From the NCBI RefSeq assembly GCF_029867415.1, contig NC_081184.1, positions 80,388,364 to 80,452,363 on the forward strand: DNA of 64,000 nucleotides, read 5' to 3'. Source of the stretch: Vicia villosa. Taxonomy: Eukaryota; Streptophyta; Magnoliopsida; Fabales; Fabaceae. Below, one piece after another: positions 55,740 to 64,000 of the stretch (position 1 is its first letter; each line of letters begins with the position of its first letter). The notes under the pieces are model-generated. The model saw nothing but the letters and a program-made list of their open reading frames with translations. It was not told the origin of the DNA and made no database searches. Position numbers and translations under genes: made by a program.

Positions 55740-57545
55740 TTATCTTCTCCTTAGGTACCCACAATTTTTTGGGTCCTTTCTTGTTAGTTTTACTCAAGTT
55801 CTAATTGAACTTGGGTTTAGCATAATAGTTAACAGGAGGAACAACATGATATTCTTTAGGTTTGGCAGCATGATATCTTTTAGGTTGTGTCACATGCTTC
55901 TTGGTGTGTGCAGTGTGAAAACTCTGTGCATGTGAGGTGAGCCTAATATCATGTGAGTGGACATATTGGAACTGCTCATACAATGGCTTGTATGTGATTT
56001 TCAACTCATCAACAGTTTCAAATTTATGTGGGATATCACCCTCATAGCCAACGCCAATCCTTTTGTTTCCAGAAACTCCATATATCATAGAAGCAAGGTG
56101 ACTTCTGCCAATACTTCTAGATAGAAACTTTCTAAAGCTCGAGTCATATTCTTTCAGAATATAATTAAGGCTAGGAATGGATTTTTCTGATTCAGAAGGA
56201 GATCCAATGTCTTTGGATAATTTTAAAACTTTTTCCTTCAGTTCAGAATTCTCCACTTCCAGCTTCTTAGTTTCAGATTCAAATAGCTTTTTCAGCTTTT
56301 TGTATTAGATACTAAGATGAGCCTTGAGTTCCAGAAGTTCAGTTAAATTGGAAACTAACTCTTCTCTAGATAGTTCAGAAAATACCTCTTCAGAGTCTAA
56401 TTCTGATGTAGATTCTGATCCAACATCCACTGTGGCCATCAGTGCAAGGTTTGCTTGCTCACCTTCAGAGTCTGATTCTGATTCTGATTCAAAATCATCC
56501 CATGTTGCCATAAGACCCTTCTTCTTATGAAACTTCTTCTTGGGATTCTCCTTCTGAAGTTTTGGACATTCATTCTTGAAGTGTCCAGGCTTATTGCACT
56601 CATAGCAGATGACCTTCTTCTTGTCATATCTTCTGCCACTAGAAGATTCTCCTCTTTCAGGCTTCTTTGAACTTCTGAAGTTCTTGAACTTCCTTTGCTT
56701 GCTCTTCCAGAGTTGGTTTACCCTTCTGGAGATCATGGACAGTTCATCTTCTTCTTCTGATTCTGATTCTTCAGAATCTTCTTCTTCAGCCTAAAAAGCG
56801 TTAGTGCTTTTTTTATAATTAGATTTTAATGCAATAGACTTACCTTTCTTCTGAGGGTCATTTGCATCCAGCTCTATCTCATGGCTTCTCAAGGCAGTGA
56901 TTAGCTCTTGCAAAGAAACCTCATTCAGATTCTTTGCAATCTTGAATGCAGTCACCATTGGACCCCATCTTCTGGGAAAGCTTCTGATGATCTTCTTTAC
57001 GTGATCAGCCTTGGTGTAGCCTTTGTCCAGAACTCTTAATCCAGCAGTTAGCGTTTGAAATCTTGAGAACATCTTCTCAATATTTTCATCATCCTCCATC
57101 TTGAAGGCTTCATATTTCTGGATTAGGGCGAGAGCTTTGGTCTCCTTGACTTGAGCATTTCCTTCATGGGTCATCTTCAATGACTCATATATATATCATA
57201 GGCAGTTTCCATCTTAGATATCTTCTCATACTCAGCATGAGAGATAGCATTCAGCAAAATAGTCCTACATTTATGATGATTTTTGAATTGCTTCTTTTGA
57301 TTATCATTCATTTCTTGTCTTGTAAGCCTTATGCCAGTAGATTTCACTGGATGTTTGTAACCATCCATCAGAAGATCCCATAAGTCACCATCTAGACCAA
57401 GGAAGTAACTTTCAAGTTTATCTTTCTAGTATTCAAAGTTTTCACCATCAAATACTGGTGGTCTAGTATAACCATTGTTACCATTTCCATTGTGTTGCTC
57501 AGTAGAGCTAGATGTAGATGTATTTGTTGTATCTTCACCAGCCAT
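55618..57545 (-). pseudogene. gag: Sirevirus gag, minus copy
   Basis: ATG at 57545 (MAGEDTTNTSTSSS). FDGENFEY is followed by a stop (57428-57426) where the plus copy has Trp. A frameshift lies near 57180. The capsid core (FPRRWGPMVTAFKIAKNLNE) is intact from 57180 to 56794. Stops at 56793-56791, 56307-56305 and 55803-55801. Zinc knuckle CYECNKPGHFKNEC near 56610; a Ser/Glu/Asp-rich tract; coiled-coil-like KKLEVENSELKEKVLKL near 56250; His-rich tail. The gag frame ends at TAA 55620-55618, inside the protease-coding region. Confidence 0.9.
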
Positions 57546-57612
57546 CTTTTACTGAAGCGTTTTTCTCTTCCTGAATCTTTTCTAAACACGGTTAAGTGCT
57601 TTCACCTTAGAA

Positions 57613-57629
57613 CCGGCACTCTGATACCA
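57613..57629 (-). other. Primer-binding site (initiator tRNA-Met type), minus Sirevirus
   Basis: TGGTATCAGAGTGCCGG on the minus strand, two bases after the 5' LTR. Starts with the canonical Ty1/copia TGGTATCAGAG. Confidence 0.9.
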
Positions 57630-57631
57630 AT

Positions 57632-58699
57632 TGAAGGATAGAAAAACACTTAGAAAGGGGGGGTTTGATTAAATGTAGCTTTAAAACTTGTAAGATAAAA
57701 ACAATTTGCACAATCATTTTTATCCTGGTTCGTTGTTAACTAAACTACTCCAGTCCACCCCCTTGGAGTGATTTACCTCATCTGAGGATTTAATCCACTA
57801 ATCACACGAGATTCCAATGGTTTTCCACTTAGACAACTTCTAAGTCTTCTAGAGTATAATGATCACAACCTGATCACTCTAGGAATAAACTGCTTAGATA
57901 CCCTCTAAGACTTTCTAGAGTATACTGATCAACAACCTGATCACTCTAGTTCTTACAACTTAATGTAAACAAATTCTTTTAAAAGTTACAATGCTTCTTA
58001 TAAAGCTATTATCACAACTGCGATTTTCTCTTAAGTTTAAGCTTAATCTCACTAAGATATTACAACAACAATGTAGTGAGTTTGATGATGAAGTTTAAGA
58101 GCTTTTTGAATTTGACAGCGTTTCTGTATATTTGCCCAAGTGTTGTTTTCAGCTTCATATCAGAACTTCAATATATAAGCGTTTGAGAAGATGACCGTTG
58201 GGAGCATTTAATGCTTTGCGTAATCCGTACAGCATTGCATTTAATGTTTCATTCTTTTGTCAACTACCTCGAGCCTTGCTTTCGCTGTGTCTACTGACGT
58301 TGCCTTTAATAGCTTCTAACGTTCCTTTTGACAGTCAGCGTAGCCTTCCATCTTGTACTTGCTTCTGATCTGATGTTTGTGTAAACAATGTTTGAATATC
58401 ATCAGAGTCAAACAGCTTGGTGCAGAGCATCTTCTTGTCTTCTGACCTTGAAATGCTTCCATAGACCCATGTTTTGATTCTGCTTGACCATCTTCTGATG
58501 TCTTTCCAGACCATGTTCTGATGTTGCATGCTGAACCTTCTGAGTTAGTGCTTCTTGCGCTGAGTTTGTGCATACTCTTTATATCATTCCTGAAATGGAA
58601 ATTGCATAGTATTAGAGTACCACATTATCTCATACAAAATTCATATGCTTGTTATCATCAAAACTAAGAATATTGATCAGAACAAATCTTGTTCTAACA
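57632..58699 (-). repeat. 5' LTR of minus Sirevirus
   Basis: 1,068 bp. Compared with the 3' LTR it lacks about 62 bp next to 58449, where CTTGAA-TGCTTC is followed at once by CATAGACCC. TGCTTC occurs at both ends of the missing piece in the longer LTR, a signature of deletion between short direct repeats. Confidence 0.95.
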
Positions 58700-58704
58700 C
58701 AGCC
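58700..58704. other. Target-site duplication, right copy (minus Sirevirus)
   Basis: CAGCC, identical to 47612-47616. Confidence 0.95.
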
Positions 58705-59069
58705 TCCTCGCTACTTTCTAATAGGCCAAAGTCAAGTTCAACTAGGGTTCTAAGGGCCAATTAGTGCTTAATGACACCACGCAGCAGCCAAGTGTTTCCT
58801 CGAGTCGAATCCCAAGGAACACCAAGACAAACAAATATGTCACACTAACGATGGCCACCATATCAACCACATCAGTATACGCTGTGCAGTCTCCTTGGTC
58901 TCATGCCATTTACCTAAGGTACTCAGATCCGGGTTAGGATCTTTCACAAAGGTAAACCCCAAACAGCCCCACAAATATAAAGCAAACAATACAAACATTT
59001 AAAGTGAATCCTAAAATTTAAGGTAACCCCTCTTTTAATCGAAAGCATCCCCAGTAGAGTCGCCAGTTC
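58705..59069 (-). other. Leader and PBS next to 5' LTR of element C
   Basis: PBS TGGCGACTCTACTGGGGA (59065-59048, minus strand), then leader. Bases 58915-59069 recur beyond the 3' LTR at 38781-38935. The rest (58705-58914) has no second copy in the window and no frame of note. Confidence 0.75.
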
Positions 59070-62000
59070 TGTAATACGGTGAACTGACTTTATTTGAAAT
59101 GTGCGGATAGCAAGAGTCACCACCGACTTTTATTTTATCCAATTGGAAAGGCTTAAAGAACAGGAAAGACCTTTTGAAAGATTTTGAGTTCGGGGGGTAG
59201 GTTATACAAAGGGAAGGTGTAAGGCACCATTTGCATCCATGGTTATCCATGGGCTCTTAAATGCTTAGCTCACTTGTTTGTTTGAATTGTTTGAAAAGAT
59301 TGAGAAAAAGTTTAAATAAGAACTTTAGCTTGTAAATAAGCGTGGTCTTTTTTAATTTCATTTGAAAATAGTGGGAAAAATATATTGAATTTAGAGCAAG
59401 CAATTAGTAGCAATTACCCTATGTTTTGAAATTTGTTCTTTTAGCTTTTCAGGTTGAAAGAGTCTATCCATACCATGAGAGGGCAGGAAGTCTTTCAATT
59501 GGATGTTTAAGGGTCATCGAGATATCGTTCGCCATAAGACTGTCCCTTTCCATAAAGAGGGCGGGTAGTCTAAGGGAAGGATATAATAATCATTATGTTT
59601 GGGCATCATGCGAGGATACCTTAGCAACTGGGACAATCATCATGTTTTACCGAGGTAGCTTCGAGGGACAAAATTTATGATATCACTGAATAAGGAAACC
59701 TTTGCTTTAGGTATCCTCGGAATCGAGGGACTTGACTATTTAGTACAATTAGAGGCAATAGGCAACAATAAGGCAACATTATAAGGCAATAAGAGGGATT
59801 ACCCTAAAGGTGTGTGGGTGCACAATCACGTGGTTAACTTTGATGATATTTATCTTGTAAATTAGTGATCTATGTTCAATTCATGGTTTATCACTCCCTA
59901 GGATTACTAACCACGCAGTTTAAAATTGCAGAAATTAAAGGCAGAAAAATATAAAGTCCTACGCTATTACAATAAACACCTGCGGGGAAAGGGAAATAAA
60001 AGCAAGAATAAGAGCGAAAAATAATTAACTTAAATATCTTGAATGCCTTGATCTTCCTCGAACTCTTATCAACTCTGAAAATTAAAAGGAAAATAATAGG
60101 GGTGAGCGTATTACAAATTCATTAGCGGTTGAAGCAAACCCTAATTTAATCCATAAGGAAAAAATAAATCTAAAATGATATTAAATTAAATAAAAATTTA
60201 ATGACTTAGCTTTTCGATCTGGTACGGCGCGTTGCTAAAGGATTTTGATTAACCCTGAAAGTTGGGCACAAAGAAGAGGCATGTTTAGTGTATGAATGAT
60301 CTAAGACAAACCTCACAAACTGTAATTAAGGCACAAGTTAACCATGGTTAATAAAATAATAAACTAATTGAAATAATACCAAAGTTAACGGAGAAAAATC
60401 GAGAGTTCGAATCAATATATTAGTTAAATAATTATTGGATGTAATCCTAATTATTTAATTGATAAAAAAAATTTATTTGAAAATAATATTGAATTTTAAA
60501 TAATAATAATAAAACAATTATGAATAAAATTGTGAAAACTCCAACTTTCGATAAAATAAATAATTATAATTTGTTATAATAAAATTTTAATTAGGTAAAT
60601 AAGAGATATAAATAAAAATAACTAGAAGAGAAATAAGAAAATAAAAAGTAAAACATTGATGTAAAAAAAATTATAAGAAACTTAGGTCAGATTCGGTGAG
60701 GCTGGCCTCTGAAGATCCACAGTAAGCAAGCACTTTTGTCCCCTAGATCTCTGTTGGTAACGATCTGGTGATGATTAGAAATGGGTGTACTGTGGTCACG
60801 CTTTGGCCATATGCATTGGATCTGCAAGCTAGAAAATACAAAGAAAAAACTACACGAGCCAGGGCTCGAACTTGTGTATTTGGGTTATCATCAAAATCTA
60901 CCAGCCACCTACGTTGCGCTTGCCTTGTTGTCATCTAGCCACTCCTGTATCAATATATACAAAAACAAGATTAAAACATTCAAATAAAACACGCGCGGGC
61001 CCATGGATTTGAATCAGACCATCAGCAGGCCACCACGTCTCCATCTCCTTCATCCCTTGAAATCAGACATTTTTAGCTACGAATCTCGCTACGATTACGA
61101 ACGTATCCGAACACCTGCACATGTCACACTCATAAAAACATCAAATAAATATCAAGTAAGATCATGTTTCGACTCGGAATCTCCGCCTGAATACGTTGGT
61201 GCCATCGGTTTGGATCTATTTGCCTCTCTCGAAAAGTCCTAATTTGGAGCTTCAAAACCTAACAATGGTGTCGCACAACTCCTGTACTTAAACAACAATT
61301 AAATTGCACAGAAAGTCCGCCAACATGGTTCTTAGCATGAATGTACATCCAAATATAATTTATGATGCATATATACGTAAATTGGAAATAGAAACTTTCA
61401 ATACAAATCGTAGCTTCACAGTAGTGCCTCAAGAGCGATTGACGATTGGTGACGGTCGAGATATCTTCATCAGGCTTCAGGGAATGTCGTGTGATGCTTG
61501 GAATGGCCTAAATCAATCGAAAATTTGGTCTGTAACCTTCAACTGTTCCACTTTTTTTTCTATCGCTCCAGGACTCTTGGGGCAAAATTTTCGTTTTTCT
61601 CTTTGGTTTCTGGTGTTATGTACTTATAGCACAATGAATTAGGGTAACAAAACTTGGCTAAATCTCTTGTAATCAAAGATTGGAAATTAAGTGAAATTTG
61701 TTTTAAAAACCTTCTAATTTGGTCTCAATCTTAATCTTCTCTTACCAATCTCATTTAGCACGAAATTATATTGGATATATGGTATAAATGGTGATTGAAT
61801 GAAATTGGAATGAGACCCTTAATTGAATATTTGAATTTTACATTATTTTTATAAATTAATATCACTTTCACAAGATTAAAAATTCATAAAAAATCATATA
61901 AAAATCCAAAATTCGTGGAAACTAAATTTAGGGCGTTAGATAACTTAAGGATCAAGATTGGATCCTAAAAAGTTGGGCCTCTTTGCAAAGAAATCCATTT

Positions 62001-62825
62001 TGAAGCCTTTTGTTTCACATTTTTCTCTCAAAATTGTCCAACTTTGACAAGGCATATCTCCCTTAATTTTTAAGATATGGAGGAGTTCTAGGACTTTTTG
62101 GAAACATCATGATGTCCTCTACAAGCCACTTTGGAAGCTGTTTTTCATTTGATGATTTTATCTTGATGATATGGGCTTTGACAAAAACTATTTTTTTGAG
62201 ATCTTCTAGAAGGACCTGTAATGTATTCTTCCATATCTCTCAAATGAAGCTTTTTTGGACTTGGCTTGTGAGAGACAAAGTTGTAGAGAATTTAATTTCC
62301 TTCAAAATGATCATGGGATGGGAAATTTCTGATGTTCCATTTGGGAGTTATGGCTGGTCAAAGTTTAGTTAACTTTCTTCTATGAAAACCCTAATTTAGA
62401 AACTCTTGAATTTGTTGATTTCCAATCCTTTTTTGATGAACCATGATAAATCCTTGATCAAATGGTGAATGATACTTCCTAATGAGGATGTTGACCAAAA
62501 ATCAGAAGTTTTGACCATGGTTTTACCATAGTTTGACTTTTAGGTCAACCAGTCGATTATTGATCGTTTGAGCTGTTGATTGAGCAATCTTAGGAATCAG
62601 AGCTTCAAACTTGAGGTGAGGATCCTTTGAAGCATATGAGAGACCATGAAGTCCACTTGAGGTATCAGAAGTTGATTATTCTTGAAAAGAAACAAAACCC
62701 TAGTTTTGGTCCTTATTGTTTAGGAGGAGAGTGAACATGCTTGCAATTGGATATCATATGAGCCTGAGGAGACTGCTTGAGCCAAGATATCTTGAAATGT
62801 TATGGGAAAATTTTGGGGTATGACA
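59070..62825 (-). repeat. 5' LTR of Ogre-like element C
   Basis: 3,756 bp; minus strand TGTCATACCCCAAAATTTTC...CGTATTACA. Near-parallel to 38936-42640. Contains AT-rich block 60130-60670, tRNA-like boxes 60854-60920, GTCAAC motifs in U3 (62490-62560). Its right edge abuts env-like coding sequence at 62826. Confidence 0.85.
60854..60920 (-). other. tRNA-like boxes in LTR C (5' copy)
   Basis: Same A-box-like and B-box-like pair as 40721-40790, with one change in the B-box (AGTTCGAGCCC). Too degenerate for a functional tRNA. Confidence 0.35.
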
Positions 62826-63562
62826 CCAGGAAGGATTATGTGGCAACTAGGAGCCTCTTTAGGGCTTTCAAAAGAGAGTTCTTCTCTGATCTTCTGAAGC
62901 TCCCGAAAGTTGTTGAAGCAGAAGCTCTTGGCCCTTTGGGATTCTTGAGAGACTATGAAGATTTCTACTTCTATCCCATCAGAAACTGCAAAACTCTTGA
63001 GGAGAAGCAATTTGTTGATGAGCTCGAGGAAGTGCATCCACTTGCAATGGTTGTGTGGAAGCCAAGTTACAGTGTTCTGACTGGAGACTTCCAGTAAATA
63101 TTCAACTAGTTAAGGGAGAATTCCTCTGCTAAGGCACCAAATATGGTATATCCAGAAGTTGAATACCCTTCAGAATCTTCTGCTCCTACACTTCCAAGGA
63201 ATTTGGTTGACCTTGAGAATTCAGAAGCTGCACTCCCTGCTCCTATTTATGCTGAAGCTGATGCTGAGAATCATTCTGCTAAGAAACTTCCTGTTCAGGA
63301 AAATCAAGATGATGTTCTCATGATTGATGCTGCTGTTGAGAATGCTACAGTTATGGACAATAGCTTTGACACTTCTTTTACTGGTCCTTCTGTTCTGGTG
63401 AATACCATGAAGGCTCTTCAACAGAATCAAGCTGATCTTGCTTCTCGTCTGGATAAGCATGAGGATACTCACAATGAGTTTCGATTGTTTATGAAGACGC
63501 AGACCGAAAGCACTGCTGAGATTCAAAACCTTCTGGCCAAGATATTTTCTAAGCTAGGCTAG
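62826..63562 (+). pseudogene. Sirevirus env-like gene, 3' part (continues 36699-38782)
   Basis: Resumes at RKDYVATRSLFRAFKREF, aligned with the minus copy's DNVSTRNLWRSFRQDF. Then YFYPIRNCKTLEEKQFVDEL and VVWKPSYSVLTGDF, stops at about 63095 and 63110, and the acidic tail (LPRNLVDLENSEAALPAP). The C-terminus (ALQQNQADLASRLDKHEDTHN...LLAKIFSKLG) is a heptad-like, probably coiled-coil end that the minus copy has partly lost. Apart from the two stops the frame is open to TAG 63560-63562. Confidence 0.85.
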
Positions 63563-64000
63563 TCGTAATTCGTATCGGTCTTAGTTGTTTTCTTGTTTCT
63601 TGCATCTGTTTCTTGCATCTGCTTCTATCCTTTTGTATCTTCTGATATTTTGTTGAATCAATGAAATATTATCATTTTCACTCTATGTTGTTTCATCATC
63701 TGAATATTTTTAAATGCTTTTTGATGTTATGACAAAAAGGGGGAGAAACATGATAATTGATTTGGTTTATTATATCCGTTGTCTGGATTAAGTCTCAACA
63801 TTCCTAACATTATTTGCAAGTTCTATATCTTTGAGATTTTTTGCAAGATTGAAAACATTCTGAAAAAGCTCAACATGAGAAGTAAATACATGAGGAAAAG
63901 CAATTCTTTAAAGAAGCATGTTCTTGGAAAGTTGAAGCAAGCTTAGTGCTATGAAGGTTCAAGATTAGAAGCAAGAAGAATGTTATGATATTCTCGTGAC
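63563..64000 (+). other. 3' non-coding region of plus Sirevirus with internal purine tract
   Basis: No frame. AAAAAGGGGGAG at 63734-63745 corresponds to the internal tract 49588-49599 of the minus copy. By that alignment the terminal PPT and 3' LTR should begin roughly 0.8 kb past it, just outside the window. Confidence 0.7.

Larger units (their letters stand above)
47617..58699 (-). mobile_element. Complete Sirevirus (SIRE/Maximus-type), minus strand
   Basis: 11.1 kb with both LTRs (5' LTR 57632-58699, 3' LTR 47617-48746), PBS, gag, pol, pol-env spacer, env-like gene, two purine tracts and a perfect CAGCC target duplication. The LTRs differ at about 10 of the first 330 aligned bases (about 3 percent), plus a 62-bp deletion in the 5' LTR. 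Gag, pol and env-like genes all carry stops or frameshifts, so the element is structurally whole but coding-dead. Confidence 0.95.
38783..62825 (-). mobile_element. Ogre/Tat-like element C, minus strand, non-autonomous, itself interrupted
   Basis: 5' LTR 59070-62825, leader, gag derivative 46055-46802, long non-coding 3' region with tandem arrays, and 3' LTR 38936-42640. A complete Sirevirus (47617-58699) sits in the leader. No RT, integrase, RNase H or protease motif. A further 153 bp of leader (38783-38935) with its own PBS lies beyond the 3' LTR, so the left end is not a simple LTR terminus. The outer sequence on both sides is the Sirevirus env-like gene. The right flank is CCAGG; no clean duplication is seen on the left. 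Confidence 0.85.
24093..64000 (+). mobile_element. Sirevirus (SIRE/Maximus-type Ty1/copia), plus strand, interrupted twice
   Basis: Order: 5' LTR, Met-type PBS, gag, pol (protease, integrase, RT, RNase H), pol-env spacer, env-like gene, 3' non-coding with an internal purine tract, and a 3' LTR beyond 64000. It is split by an Athila-like element (29376-35539) and by the minus-strand Ogre-like element (38783-62825). Removing both rejoins each coding frame at the position expected from the second full copy (47617-58699). Damage includes a 128-bp deletion in the protease and several stops and frameshifts, so it is not autonomous. Confidence 0.9.

Noticed and set aside
38783..62825. Clean 5-bp target duplication for element C
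   Set aside because: Right flank is CCAGG, but the left side has extra leader sequence and only AAGG is partly shared; not enough to call.

Overview
The window looks like a repeat island from a large plant genome, probably a Fabeae legume such as Pisum, Vicia or Lathyrus. I infer this from three things: long Ogre/Tat-type LTRs (2.9-3.8 kb) whose primer-binding site reads TGGCGACTCTnnnGGGGA, Maximus/SIRE-type Sireviruses with an env-like ORF, and strongly AT-rich LTR interiors. I found no intact host gene, no rRNA, no functional tRNA and no CRISPR. Nearly every protein-like frame belongs to a transposable element and carries stops, frameshifts or deletions.

Layout. Bases 1-685 are the 3' part of a first Sirevirus (last pol codons, pol-env spacer, possible env-like start). 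Bases 686-4298 are degraded repeat, including a minus-strand Tat-like LTR start ending at 3978. A plus-strand Ogre-like element (A) starts at 4299 (LTR 4299-7784, gag remnant 8938-10312). It is interrupted at 11983 by a second one (B: LTR 11983-14847, gag-like 16084-16914). B contains a CACTA/EnSpm DNA transposon (17972-22197) with a broken TNP2 transposase, and near its 3' end an exact 100-bp tandem array. A plus-strand Sirevirus (24093 to beyond the window) sits in B. Its pol is split by a complete pol-less Athila-like Ty3/gypsy element (29376-35539, TSD GGTAT). Its env-like gene is split by a 24-kb minus-strand Ogre-like element (38783-62825). That element in turn contains a complete minus-strand Sirevirus (47617-58699, TSD CAGCC).

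The result is an apparent five-level nest of LTR retrotransposons: A, then B, then the plus Sirevirus, then the minus Ogre-like element, then the minus Sirevirus. LTR divergence compared by eye agrees with the order of the last two steps. All three Ogre-like internal regions lack pol. Two of them have also lost the gag core but keep a duplicated C-terminal gag module with a C-x2-H-x5-H-x4-C motif. They look like non-autonomous derivatives.

Observations most worth following: (i) all three Sirevirus copies have a spacer of about 0.5 kb between pol and env-like gene carrying a palindromic G-box, a GCCGCC motif, a TATA-like box 120-130 bp before the env-like ATG and a CT-rich leader, which is a candidate internal promoter; (ii) in both Sireviruses pol lies in the +1 frame relative to gag, overlapping it by about 120 nt where measurable; (iii) indel-free 64-bp and 100-bp tandem arrays lie upstream of Ogre-like 3' LTRs; (iv) the Ogre-like family with duplicated gag module and no core; (v) Pol III-like A/B-box remnants inside the LTRs. 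All coordinates and frames come from reading the sequence by hand; family names rest on motif recognition, not on searches.
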